From assembly GCF_014696065.1 (NCBI RefSeq), contig NZ_JACJPL010000026.1, forward strand, positions 620,001-684,000: a stretch of 64,000 nt of DNA, written 5' to 3'. This document shows positions 55,852 through 64,000 of this stretch, one piece after another. Positions within the stretch are counted from its first letter, which is position 1, and each line of letters starts with the position of its first letter. The notes beneath the pieces are model-generated. The model did no database searches. It saw only the letters and a program-made list of their open reading frames with translations, and was not told the DNA's origin. A program made the translations under genes and the position numbers. Source of the DNA: Leptolyngbya sp. FACHB-261 (GTDB lineage: Bacteria; Cyanobacteriota; Cyanobacteriia; FACHB-261).

Positions 55852-57240
55852 GTGCTTAACGAGCATTACGATCAACCGACTTTGCCCTCATCTGGCAAGT
55901 TCTTCCAGATTTTTTCGTCTCCCTTTGACCGTGAGATCGTTGCTCTGGCGCTACCTGCTCTGGGCACTTTGGCGATTGACCCCCTGTTGTCGATGGTAGA
56001 CACTGCCATGGTTGGCAGATTGGGCACGCTGCAACTGGGAGCCCTGGCAGTAGCAACAGTTGTATTCGCGGTAATGTTCGTTGGCTTCAATTTCTTGAGC
56101 TATTCAACCACCGCCCAGGTAGCCCGCTACTACGGAGCTGAGGTTCCTGACAAGGTAGGAATTTATACCGTACAGGCTCTGTATTTGGCTTTGGGTTTAG
56201 GGATTCTGCTGGCTGGTTTGGGCTGGTGGTTCGCGCCGCAAATTGCTCAGGTTATGGGCGTGCAGCCGAACAATTTCGATTATTTCCTGGCCTACTTCCG
56301 CTGGCGGGTTCTAGCAGCGCCTGCCTTTATGCTGCTGATGGTTGGACATGGTTTCTACCGGGGCATTCAGAATCTGCGCGTGCCATTGTGGGTGGTGCTA
56401 GCAGTGAATCTGATCAATGGAGGCTTGGATTACCTGCTGATCTATCCGCTTCATCAAGGGATTGCAGGTGCCGCCATTGCTACGTTGATTGCACAAGTTG
56501 TGGGAGCGCTAGCTTTTGTTGGCCTGATGTTTGGTGGTGCCACTGGCCATCTGTACCACTTGCGCTCAGCCCTAAACGTGCGTTGGCAGCAGATGCGGGA
56601 GTTGGTTCGAGTCTCTGGGGACCTGTTCTTCCGCTCAGCTGCCATCCAGGTTTCTTTTGTGGTTGCTTCTGCCAGTGCCGCCCATATGGGTGCTGTCACT
56701 GTGGCTGCGCACCAAGTTGGTATGGAACTGTGGGTTTTCCTAGCAATGGTGGTGGATGCGATTGCCATTGCAGGTCAATCACTGATTGGGCGTTACTTGG
56801 GCGCAGGTGAGCCACAACGAGCCTACAAAGTGGGACTACGCATGACTCAGTGGGGGATTGCCTTGGGCTTTGTGCTCATGGGTGTTTTTTGGCTACTTCG
56901 GGATCTGCTACCTCACCTATTCACCAGTGATCCGCGCGTCTTACACACCATTGCCAGCATTTTTCTGTTTGTAGTCTGCTTCCAGCCAATTAACAGCTTG
57001 GTTTTCGTACTGGACGGCATTTTAATCGGAGCGGGCGATACGCGCTTTCTGCGCCGTGCAGCTACAGCAGGTGCTCTAGCCTATATCCCGCTGGCTCTCG
57101 CTGCCTTAACCTGGGGCTGGGGCCTGCCTGGTGTGTGGTTTGGGCTGGCCCTGATGATGCTGATCCGCCTGTTGACTAACTGGCTGCGGTTTCAAGGGCA
57201 GAAGTGGGTAGTTACAGGCGAGGCCGTTCCTCAAGGTTAG
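55852..57240 (+). CDS. MATE family efflux transporter
   Basis: A 462-residue protein with 12 predicted helices. MVDTAMVGRLG, and near the middle GHGFYRGIQNLRVPLWV, are MATE marks. It should export drugs or metabolites using H+ or Na+. The DinF subgroup is likely. The start is GTG 55852; the family similarity begins near residue 23. Confidence 0.9.
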   Translation: MLNEHYDQPTLPSSGKFFQIFSSPFDREIVALALPALGTLAIDPLLSMVDTAMVGRLGTLQLGALAVATVVFAVMFVGFNFLSYSTTAQVARYYGAEVPDKVGIYTVQALYLALGLGILLAGLGWWFAPQIAQVMGVQPNNFDYFLAYFRWRVLAAPAFMLLMVGHGFYRGIQNLRVPLWVVLAVNLINGGLDYLLIYPLHQGIAGAAIATLIAQVVGALAFVGLMFGGATGHLYHLRSALNVRWQQMRELVRVSGDLFFRSAAIQVSFVVASASAAHMGAVTVAAHQVGMELWVFLAMVVDAIAIAGQSLIGRYLGAGEPQRAYKVGLRMTQWGIALGFVLMGVFWLLRDLLPHLFTSDPRVLHTIASIFLFVVCFQPINSLVFVLDGILIGAGDTRFLRRAATAGALAYIPLALAALTWGWGLPGVWFGLALMMLIRLLTNWLRFQGQKWVVTGEAVPQG

Positions 57241-57619
57241 CCACTAAAAGATTGGCCCGGGAAACACAAGGGGAAGCAAGCGAGATAGAGGGTCTTGTCT
57301 GTCTTAAGTCTTATAATTCCTGACTTCTCCTAAATCCCTGGAACAACAAGTAGGGGACGCAGCAAGCTGCATCCCCGCATCCCCAAGTTAGGTTGTCCAA
57401 TTATCCGAATGTGTGTTAGATGCTACCCCAAGCCCTGATCCACAAGAGGCTTCAATGGTTTACCCTGGAACGGTAGACCACCCTTTCGTAGTCCATCGAT
57501 TCCATGATTGTAATCAAGCGACGGTAGATGCTTTGGTGTAGATGCTCATTAAAGCCTCTATACAAATAGTAGCTTAGGAGTCCGGAAGAGTCCAGTAGAA
57601 TCACTTAAATTTCACAATT
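57241..57619. other. Intergenic region after the MATE gene
   Basis: Contains a hairpin (GGGGACGCAG-CAAG-CTGCATCCCC, 57353-57376) that may end the MATE transcript, without a T-run. It also contains a minus-strand frame listed separately. Confidence 0.45.
57452..57604 (-). CDS. Candidate 50-residue protein downstream of substrate-binding gene
   Basis: A GTG-started frame of 51 codons begins 15 bases after the stop of the upstream gene. It starts VILLDSSGLLSYYLYRGFNE and ends ESMDYERVVYRSRVNH. The first residues look like the opening beta strand of a PIN domain, but the rest does not follow that family. There is no SD. A chance frame of this length is possible. Confidence 0.2.
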   Translation of the reverse strand: MILLDSSGLLSYYLYRGFNEHLHQSIYRRLITIMESMDYERVVYRSRVNH

Positions 57620-59365
57620 CTAGGTTTGATGCAGGCGCAGAGCCTCTAGGTTCCAGAGAACACTGCCGGTAACACTGGGCTGAACCCCCTCTACCCGATC
57701 GCGCACAGCATTCAGTGACTGAGGTGTGACCAGATAGATCATCGGCAACTGCTCCTGCACAATCTGTTGGAATTCGCCATAGATGGCCCGACGCTTGGCT
57801 GTGTCAAATTCCCGAGCCCCAGTGATAAACAACTGGTCAATGCGCTTCTCCCAATCACTGACTACATAGCCTGGAATTGGCGGATCTCCAGGACGAGCCC
57901 CTTGGTTGAAATCATGTAGGGTGCCATCGCTACGCCAGATATTGGCCCCGCTATTGGGTTCTAGGCCACCGGTCAAACCCAGTAGGATGCATTCCCAAGT
58001 ACGAGCGTCGCTCTTGCTGATTAGCAGATTGAAGTCGATGGGAAAAAAGTCCACCTGAATGCCAAGACGAGCCAGGTCACTTTTGACTTGAGTGCCTAAT
58101 GCCTCACGGTTTTTGTTGCCCGCGTTCGTATTCATGGTGAAGCGTACCGGGTTGCCCTCGGGATCTAGCAATAGTCCCTGGCTATTGAGTTTGTAGCCTG
58201 CGTCTTTCAGAATCGACTTGGCTTTATCCAGGTTGTAGTCGTAAGTCTTCAGCCCTTCTTGTGGCGATAAATAGAAGGGGCTCTGCACGGGAATAGGGGA
58301 ATTCTGCGCCTGCCCTAGGCCCCGGAAGACATTGTCAATCATGGTTGGACGATCGAGGCCATAGGCAATGGCTTGACGAAAAGCTAAGTCATTGAACCAC
58401 TTGGATCGAACCGGATTGACGTAGGGCTTACCGGACTTAGGATCGCGTCCTCGGTTCAAATTGAACTGAATAAAGCGGTCTCCTAAACTAGGGCCAGCAT
58501 CATAAATAGTGAAATTATCGCGCTTTTCCTCTCGTTTAAGCAGTTGAAAATCTTCGGGTCGTAGGGTCAGCACATCCAAGTCGCGCGAACGAAATTGAAT
58601 CAGTGAAGTATCAGTCGAGTCCACAATATTGAGAACGACTCGCTGAATATAAGGCTGACCTGCTTTGCGGTAGTGGGGGTTGCGCTCTAGAGTAATGCGC
58701 TCGGCAGGACGGTACTCCACCATCCGATAAGGACCGCAACCAATAATCTGCCTGACATCCGTGTCGATGCCCCAAGTGCTGAGAAAACGAGGGGTGCCAT
58801 CAGACCCAATTTGGCTAACCGTAGGCCCCAAAATATGTTTGGGCAAAATTGGGACGCCGACCGTATCCAGGAACGGTGAGAATGGCTCAGGCAGTTCAAA
58901 CTCAATCCGTAGCCGATCCAACTGGCGAACTTTAGGTAAAGCACCAGCATCCCCAATGCGCAGAACGTCCTTGTTGCCAGCAGGGATGCGGTCGTTAAAC
59001 AGCACATCGCGAAAGGTGAACAGCACATCATCAGCAGTTAGTGCCTCACCATCGGACCATTTCAAGTTGTCACGTAAAGTGAAGACAATACGCTTGCCTC
59101 CGTCTAGAATCTGCCAAGTTTCGGCCAAGTTGGGTTCTAGCTGAGAGGTAATGCCATTGCGAGTAATCAGGCCCTCAAATAGAAATGCCCAAAGCTCCTG
59201 CGAGGTGGCTTCGTTAGAAATAACACTATTAAAGGTTTTGGGATCAGAGAAAGACAGCAACAGTTGGCTAGCGGGTGTGGCAGGCGTAACCGTGCAGGCA
59301 GTCAGGGCAAAGAGCAGGCAAAGAGCTACAACCCTTCGGATCCAGCCCCAAACAAGCGTTCGCAT
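57620..59365 (-). CDS. ABC transporter substrate-binding lipoprotein, family 5
   Basis: A 581-residue peptide/nickel-type binding protein. A signal and LTAC lipobox anchor it. Family 5 blocks are EGLITRNGITSQLEPNLAET, VFTLRDNLKWSDGEALTADD and AYGLDRPTMIDNVFRGLGQA. The ligand is unknown; oligopeptides are likely. ATG 59365 lies two bases after the stop of its paralogue. No permease or ATPase is nearby. Confidence 0.9.
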   Translation of the reverse strand: MRTLVWGWIRRVVALCLLFALTACTVTPATPASQLLLSFSDPKTFNSVISNEATSQELWAFLFEGLITRNGITSQLEPNLAETWQILDGGKRIVFTLRDNLKWSDGEALTADDVLFTFRDVLFNDRIPAGNKDVLRIGDAGALPKVRQLDRLRIEFELPEPFSPFLDTVGVPILPKHILGPTVSQIGSDGTPRFLSTWGIDTDVRQIIGCGPYRMVEYRPAERITLERNPHYRKAGQPYIQRVVLNIVDSTDTSLIQFRSRDLDVLTLRPEDFQLLKREEKRDNFTIYDAGPSLGDRFIQFNLNRGRDPKSGKPYVNPVRSKWFNDLAFRQAIAYGLDRPTMIDNVFRGLGQAQNSPIPVQSPFYLSPQEGLKTYDYNLDKAKSILKDAGYKLNSQGLLLDPEGNPVRFTMNTNAGNKNREALGTQVKSDLARLGIQVDFFPIDFNLLISKSDARTWECILLGLTGGLEPNSGANIWRSDGTLHDFNQGARPGDPPIPGYVVSDWEKRIDQLFITGAREFDTAKRRAIYGEFQQIVQEQLPMIYLVTPQSLNAVRDRVEGVQPSVTGSVLWNLEALRLHQT

Positions 59366-59367
59366 GA

Positions 59368-61128
59368 CTAATCGCTCAATCGCAGGTCTTCTAAGTTCCA
59401 CAGCAAGCTGCCCAAAGCACCTATTTGAATGCCTTCGACTCGACTACGGGCAGCACTTAAGGACAGCGGATTGACCAGATAGATCAATGGCAATTGCTCT
59501 TGCACAATCTGCTGAAACTCGTTGTAGATTACTTTGCGTTTCTCAACGTCAAACTCTTGCGTGCCCGCGAGCAAAAGTTGATCGATTTTCTTTTCCCAAT
59601 CGGTTACGACACGACCCGGTAAGGGCGGTTCACCTGGCTGGGGCCCCTGATTGAAAGCATGGAGCGAGCCGGTACTACGCCAGATGTTCGACCCGTTGTT
59701 AGGTTCGGTGCCACCCCCCCCGAAGCTTAAAATAATCGCTTCCCAATCGCGAGTGCTCTTGAGCTTGGAGACCAGCAACGTGAATTGTAGTGGCACAAAA
59801 TCAACCTGGATGCCAATTTTAGCCAGGTCGCTTTTGATCTGAGTGCCAGTTGCCTCGCGAACTTTATTGCCAGCATTAGTGCTAAGCGTAAAGCGAACTG
59901 CATTACCCTCAGCATCTAGCAATTGACCTTGAGCATTGTAGCGATAGCCTGCTTCTACCAAGATCGCTTTCGCTTTTTCTAGGTCGTAATCATAGGTTTT
60001 TAAGCCCTTGTCAGGTGGCAAATAATAGGGGCTTTGAACAATGATTGGGGAGTTTTGCGGTTCGCCCAGCCCACGGAAGACATTGTTGATCATCTCGGAG
60101 CGGTTGATCGCATAGGCAACTGCCCGACGAAAGGCGATATCGTTGAACCACTTGGAACGGATGGGGTTAACGAAAGGCTTATTGTTCTTGGAGTTCTTGC
60201 CCTGGCTTTGATTGAACGTGATGAAAAAGGTACTAGGAGCTGGACCCCCATTGTAGATGTCGAACTTATCGCGTTTTTCTTCTCGTTTTAATAATTCAAA
60301 ATCTTCTGGACGCAGGCTTAACATGTCCAGATCGCGCGAGCGAAATTGCAGTAGCGCAGTATCTTGAGAATCGACAATGTTTAAGATGATGCGTTCAATA
60401 TACGGTTTTCCTGCTAGGCGATAGTGGGGGTTACTCTCGAAAGCAATCCGCTCCGCCGGACGATATTCCGTCATCCTATAAAGACCACTGCCAACAATTT
60501 TGGTGACATCGCTATCGACGCCCCAACTGTTGACAAATGGGGGGGGCTGCTCAGCTGTTTTAGGCGTTAGCGTGCTCCGCAAAATGTGCTCAGGAAAGAT
60601 TGCAGCCCCTACCGCTTCTAGGAAAGGGGAAAAGGGTTCTGGTAGTTTGAACTCGACTCGCAAGTCGTCGAGCTTCCGCACCTCGGGTAAGACCCCTGCA
60701 TCGCCGATGCGCAAGATATCCCGAATTGGGGCTGGGATCCGCTCATCAAAGTACAGATCATTGAACGTAAAGACAACATCATTCGTGGTCAACGGTTGTC
60801 CATCTGACCACTTCAGTCCCCGCCGCAGCTTGAAGACAATGCGCTGACCATCATCCAGCACTTGCCAGCTTTCAGCCAGAGAGCCCTCAAACTCTTGGGT
60901 AATGCCATTTTTGCTGATCAACCCCTCGTACAAATAGCCGCAGGCTTCGGTGCTGGCTGAGTCATTGGCGATCACACAGTTGAAAGTTTTGGGGTCGGAA
61001 ATCGACGACAACAACAGTTGCGGGGGCGGTGCAGCCGGTGAGGCACTACAGGCTCCCAGCAGACCAGTCACGACCAGGACCAGAACTAAAACCAGTAGCC
61101 GTTGAACAGCAGGAAAAAGGCGTTGCAT
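59368..61128 (-). CDS. ABC transporter substrate-binding lipoprotein, family 5, paralogue
   Basis: A 586-residue paralogue of the next gene downstream, with the same plan: signal, LGAC lipobox, LRRGLKWSDGQPLTTNDVVF and AYAINRSEMINNVFRGLGEP. The two are clearly alike over most of their length but differ enough to be an old duplication. ATG 61128 is preferred because the signal begins there. Confidence 0.9.
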   Translation of the reverse strand: MQRLFPAVQRLLVLVLVLVVTGLLGACSASPAAPPPQLLLSSISDPKTFNCVIANDSASTEACGYLYEGLISKNGITQEFEGSLAESWQVLDDGQRIVFKLRRGLKWSDGQPLTTNDVVFTFNDLYFDERIPAPIRDILRIGDAGVLPEVRKLDDLRVEFKLPEPFSPFLEAVGAAIFPEHILRSTLTPKTAEQPPPFVNSWGVDSDVTKIVGSGLYRMTEYRPAERIAFESNPHYRLAGKPYIERIILNIVDSQDTALLQFRSRDLDMLSLRPEDFELLKREEKRDKFDIYNGGPAPSTFFITFNQSQGKNSKNNKPFVNPIRSKWFNDIAFRRAVAYAINRSEMINNVFRGLGEPQNSPIIVQSPYYLPPDKGLKTYDYDLEKAKAILVEAGYRYNAQGQLLDAEGNAVRFTLSTNAGNKVREATGTQIKSDLAKIGIQVDFVPLQFTLLVSKLKSTRDWEAIILSFGGGGTEPNNGSNIWRSTGSLHAFNQGPQPGEPPLPGRVVTDWEKKIDQLLLAGTQEFDVEKRKVIYNEFQQIVQEQLPLIYLVNPLSLSAARSRVEGIQIGALGSLLWNLEDLRLSD

Positions 61129-61163
61129 TGTTTTAAAGGTCAAGCAGCTACTCGATGGCCATC

Positions 61164-61652
61164 TCAAGGACGATCTTCAGAGGTCTTCGCCAGGGGATCA
61201 GCGAGGTAGGATTCAGGATCAGGCAGCTCAGTAGAGGCTTCTGACACAGTGCCTTCTCGAGCGGAGGGCGGCAGGGCCCGGGTTGAGGGCGAGCTGCGCA
61301 AGGTAGCCCAAGCTGCCCGTACTCCTGTCCAGACACTTTTGCTAGTGATCTGCACCTCCTTAGCCTGGGACCGCACCCCGGTCACACTTCCTTCAACCTG
61401 CTTGACCACATTGGAAGCGCTCTGCACCCCATCTGAGACATCATCAGTCAGGTCACTAATTTCTAAACCTGTCAGTCGGATCGCCTCTAACGTGGGCGGT
61501 AATTCACGACGCAGAGTATCAAATAGTTTTTCGGCGCTACGGGCTGCACGAGCTAATTCTTGTAAGGCTGGTAGCGCTGCCACCAACACGGCAGTTAAAC
61601 TCACTGCCACTAGCAAGATCGAAAGGCCCAGCCAAAAGATCGGTTCGCTCAC
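61164..61652 (-). CDS. DUF948-like membrane protein
   Basis: A 162-residue protein with one N-terminal span (residues 6-28), then a helical region with LEISDLTDDVSDGVQSASNV and VKQVEGSVTGVRSQAKEV. This matches DUF948-like proteins, of unknown role. It is 24 bases from the YtxH-like gene and 35 bases before the lipoprotein gene. Confidence 0.75.
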   Translation of the reverse strand: MSEPIFWLGLSILLVAVSLTAVLVAALPALQELARAARSAEKLFDTLRRELPPTLEAIRLTGLEISDLTDDVSDGVQSASNVVKQVEGSVTGVRSQAKEVQITSKSVWTGVRAAWATLRSSPSTRALPPSAREGTVSEASTELPDPESYLADPLAKTSEDRP

Positions 61653-61676
61653 AAAGTCGCCTCACCAGAATGCATC

Positions 61677-62030
61677 TTAGAGAGAATCTGGCGGAGTTTC
61701 GGACACGTTAATATCCGTTGTCGGCTCCGGCCGCTGCTTGAGATCACGGCGCTGTTGCACACCCGCCTCAATACCAACATTGACAGCCTCTCGCAACCGG
61801 CCCAGAGTCTCATGGAGTTGAAGGCGGGCCGACTCACTCAGCCGATCAGCCTGATATTGAACGCTGCTACCAAAATCCTCAGCAATCTCTGGCAGAGCAT
61901 CAGCAGATTTTTTCAGTAGGCGGCGAGTATCGCGCCCTGGGCGGGGTGCCACCAGTAGTCCCAGCACGGTGCCAACGGCACTACCTAGAAATAGTCCAGC
62001 CCAGAACCCGCCACTACGGTTATCTGACAT
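61677..62030 (-). CDS. YtxH-like membrane protein
   Basis: A 117-residue protein. A short N-terminus is followed by a glycine-rich span (FWAGLFLGSAVGTVLGLLVA) and the APRPGRDTRRLLKKSADALP block typical of YtxH proteins. The remainder is helical. YtxH proteins are linked to stress. ATG 62030 begins this core. Confidence 0.85.
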   Translation of the reverse strand: MSDNRSGGFWAGLFLGSAVGTVLGLLVAPRPGRDTRRLLKKSADALPEIAEDFGSSVQYQADRLSESARLQLHETLGRLREAVNVGIEAGVQQRRDLKQRPEPTTDINVSETPPDSL

Positions 62031-62148
62031 CGTGCATGTCTCTCTCGATGAGGTGAACCTTGAGGTGAACTCTGAAGTGGGTGAACCTTGAAGTGATACA
62101 AGGTGAGCTACTGCCAACCCAGTTGTCAACGGCTCATCAACCATTGGC

Positions 62149-62466
62149 TCAAGCGCGGACCTTACGAGTGCGGGAACGTAGGACTCTGTTGCCTACCCCT
62201 ACCACCCGCAGTGCTTGCTGAGCCTGTTGCAGTTGTGGTGCGAGCTGAGCATAACGCTCCCGCAATTGAACCATTCCCATCTGGCCTTTGAGAATGGCAT
62301 CCGGCGCACCATGGAGCAGGCCGTGGGTGCTGCGCTCAACATTATTCAACGTATCAGCAAGCTTGCCCAAAGTGCGCCGCAGTTTCCAGACCTGCCACGC
62401 TGACAATAGACAGATCAAGGTGAGAAGGGCATTGAGCACCAGCACTATCGTCAGCATCGCACGCAC
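62149..62466 (-). CDS. Small membrane protein with helical tail
   Basis: A 105-residue protein with one span (residues 5-26) then a helical region (LRRTLGKLADTLNNVERSTH) and an Arg-rich end. I do not recognise a family. It is the first of five same-strand genes down to the binding proteins. ATG 62457 is an alternative start. Confidence 0.65.
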   Translation of the reverse strand: MRAMLTIVLVLNALLTLICLLSAWQVWKLRRTLGKLADTLNNVERSTHGLLHGAPDAILKGQMGMVQLRERYAQLAPQLQQAQQALRVVGVGNRVLRSRTRKVRA

Positions 62467-62677
62467 GTCTCCAGACGCTCTTCAAAGGGAGCACAAAGGG
62501 CACAAAGTCTAGAATCATCGGGCTAGAAACAAGGCAACATTCCTTGCATTCGTTGCTGTTATGCTAACGTGAAACCCCAAATTTCAACTGGTTTAAGCCG
62601 TTCGCTGAGCGAATTGCAGAGTAACTCAGAGGTCGTGATTTTCGAGGGTTCTCCCGCCGTTCTAGGCAGTCGGAGAT

Positions 62678-63388
62678 ATGGCGCAAACTTCGATCTCCAT
62701 TGTCATTCCCACTTACGAAGAAGCGCTGAGCCTACCTGTAACCCTTAAGAGCTTAAGCCAGCAAGCACTGCCTTTTGAGGTGTTTGTCGCTGATGGGGGT
62801 TCGAGCGATGGCACGCTGGAAGTTGCCCAACAGCTCACCTCGGTTTTGCCTTTTTCTCTACAGGCGGGGATCAGTCCTGAGCGGGGACGGGCTGCTCAGA
62901 TGAACTGGGGAGCCGCCCAGACCCGTGCAGAAATTTTGCTATTTCTGCACGCTGACACGCATTTGCCGCAAAGGGCTTTAGAACGCTTACGGGGCGCCTT
63001 GCGTGATCCCGGTGTCGTGGGGGGGCGCTTTGCTCTGGCTCTCGATGCTCAGGATTGGCCCTATCCACTGATTGCCTGGAGTAGCAACTGGCGCACTCGC
63101 CTGACTGGCATTTGCACTGGCGACATGGCGATCTTTGTGCGGCGCTCTGTTTTTGAGCAGTTAGGTGGTTATCCCCAGCAACCCTTGATGGAGGATTTGG
63201 AACTTTCGCGTCGCTTGCGCAAACTGGGGCGTTTGACTTGGCTCGACCTACCGGTGGTAACTTCTGCTCGTCGCTGGCAGCAGTATGGTCCTTGGCGCAC
63301 AATCGCGCTGATGCAAACCTTGCGCTACGCCTACTGGGTGGGAGTTGAACCGGAGCAGCTGGCCCGATGGTACCGGCAGGTGCGGTGA
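62678..63388 (+). CDS. TIGR04283 family glycosyltransferase (GT2)
   Basis: A 236-residue GT2 enzyme. Motifs are ISIVIPTYEEALSLPVTLKS, the DGGSSDGT donor block, the GRAAQMNWGA segment and the HADTHLP DxD-like site. The acidic MEDLELSRRLRKLG segment supplies the catalytic base. The family has been linked with arsenosugar synthesis, but no ars gene is here. The ATG has CGGAG six bases upstream. Confidence 0.88.
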   Translation: MAQTSISIVIPTYEEALSLPVTLKSLSQQALPFEVFVADGGSSDGTLEVAQQLTSVLPFSLQAGISPERGRAAQMNWGAAQTRAEILLFLHADTHLPQRALERLRGALRDPGVVGGRFALALDAQDWPYPLIAWSSNWRTRLTGICTGDMAIFVRRSVFEQLGGYPQQPLMEDLELSRRLRKLGRLTWLDLPVVTSARRWQQYGPWRTIALMQTLRYAYWVGVEPEQLARWYRQVR

Positions 63389-63459
63389 GCACTTGCGCAA
63401 CCTTGGGTTAGGCTGCTGATATCTTGGCTAAGCGCAGGCAGCTCTCTGGAATGTGTGAC

Positions 63460-63918
63460 ATGTCTGAGTCTCCTTTAGAGCTAGCCCGGGCTGCGCTCGC
63501 GTCTCAAGCTTGGGCTGAGGCTCTGGATCATCTGCGTCCACTCCTGACTGAGCCAGACCCGACTCTGGCTCACCAAGCCACACGGCTAATCGCTCAAGTG
63601 CCCCATCCCCTCTCGGTATCGGCCTTAGTCGGTGCGCTCGACCATTCAGAGGCCCCGATCCGGCTAACAGCCGCTGAAGGACTGGCCCAACTGGGAGACC
63701 GCTCTGCCCTCGATCCCCTACTACAAGCCCTTGACGATCCAGAGCCTGCAGTTCGGCAGCAAGTTGTGACCACCTTGAAGGCGCTGGATGCCGAAGCTGC
63801 CCGTGCTCAAATCACCGAACTACTAAGCTGGGAGCGATTGCCAGACCAGTTGCGGTTAGGGCTAACGGAGGCTTTGGCGGGGTGGGAAGAATCCGGTACA
63901 GTTGAAGTCCAGTCGTGA
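63460..63918 (+). CDS. HEAT-repeat domain protein
   Basis: A 152-residue all-helical protein with about three HEAT repeats: VSALVGALDHSEAPIRLTAA, ALDPLLQALDDPEPAVRQQV and a degenerate third. Such repeats bind proteins, including phycobilisome lyases in cyanobacteria, but a link is not shown. ATG 63460 is chosen; ATG 63451 and TTG 63424 are possible. Confidence 0.8.
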   Translation: MSESPLELARAALASQAWAEALDHLRPLLTEPDPTLAHQATRLIAQVPHPLSVSALVGALDHSEAPIRLTAAEGLAQLGDRSALDPLLQALDDPEPAVRQQVVTTLKALDAEAARAQITELLSWERLPDQLRLGLTEALAGWEESGTVEVQS

Positions 63919-63930
63919 GTGCAAAGTTCT

Positions 63931-64000
63931 GTGGCACCAGCCCAATCTCTCCGTCCTTCTCAGCGCCTTTGGGCCACCTTGGGCTTGTACTTGCTGCTAG
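63931..64000 (+). CDS. N-terminus of a membrane protein, cut by window edge
   Basis: A frame from GTG 63931 reads MAPAQSLRPSQRLWATLGLY and then LLL, a basic start followed by a hydrophobic span. Only 23 codons are visible. No family can be named. It follows the HEAT gene by 12 bases. Confidence 0.4.
   Translation, partial: MAPAQSLRPSQRLWATLGLYLLL

Overview
The window is chromosomal DNA from an oxygenic cyanobacterium. The proof is direct: a rubA-ycf48-psbE-psbF-psbL-psbJ photosystem II cluster, a psaI gene for photosystem I, two SLH/OprB-type cyanobacterial porins, and several families known mainly from cyanobacteria. There is no rRNA, tRNA, CRISPR array, transposase or phage gene that I can see. 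The genus cannot be fixed from this alone. I saw only one copy of the octamer GCGATCGC, so this is not one of the lineages saturated with that repeat.

Layout. 1-4.1 kb: acyltransferase (cut by the window edge), Zn-ribbon membrane protein, alpha/beta hydrolase, PBP2. 4.5-10.5 kb: moaE, a polar amino-acid ABC transporter (binding protein, permease, ATPase), a class V aminotransferase broken by a one-base lesion, dapL, and a lone HicB-like antitoxin. 10.5-14.3 kb: an accessory block of an XRE/MmyB-type regulator diverging from an epimerase, an SDR and an MDR oxidoreductase. 14.4-18.4 kb: ABC exporter and ligA. 18.5-20.9 kb: psaI tail-to-tail with the psbEFLJ-ycf48-rubA cluster. 21.3-23.5 kb: membrane protein, [2Fe-2S] thioredoxin-like ferredoxin, double-FHA protein and a small conserved protein. 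24.2-28.1 kb: gluconate permease, gluconokinase and a PLP-dependent dehydratase, overlapping or nearly touching.

28.4-36.8 kb is a run of stress-type genes: DUF2993, DUF2231, an internally duplicated acidic protein, ChaB, a HAD phosphatase, a BrkB membrane protein, a eukaryote-like topoisomerase IB and three hemerythrin-domain proteins in a row. It is followed by groES-groEL, whose upstream region carries both a perfect CIRCE and a K-box. 39.3-43 kb: trpD, a NarL-type response regulator, a retropepsin-like lipoprotein and an Rrf2 regulator. 43.3-47.1 kb: two paralogous porins. 47.4-51.2 kb: GAF/HD-GYP protein, a possible small transcript, xseA-xseB. 51.2-57.2 kb: MFS symporter, voltage-gated-type ion channel with a zinc ribbon, DnaJ-pentapeptide protein, BON lipoprotein, glycine-rich stress protein, MATE transporter. 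57.4-62.5 kb: two paralogous family 5 substrate-binding lipoproteins downstream of three small envelope proteins. 62.7-64 kb: a TIGR04283-type glycosyltransferase, a HEAT-repeat protein and the start of a membrane protein.

The main themes are photosystem biogenesis, solute uptake (amino acid, gluconate, peptide-like, iron via porins), protein folding, and oxygen or oxidative stress handling. Nothing here is clearly a new defence or biosynthetic system. The best candidates for undescribed biology are the hemerythrin/topoisomerase IB/ChaB stress run, a short SD-led ORF with its own terminator at 49.33-49.53 kb, a 30-residue hydrophobic peptide at 23.56 kb, and the regulated redox block whose two SDR proteins have lost the catalytic YxxxK motif.
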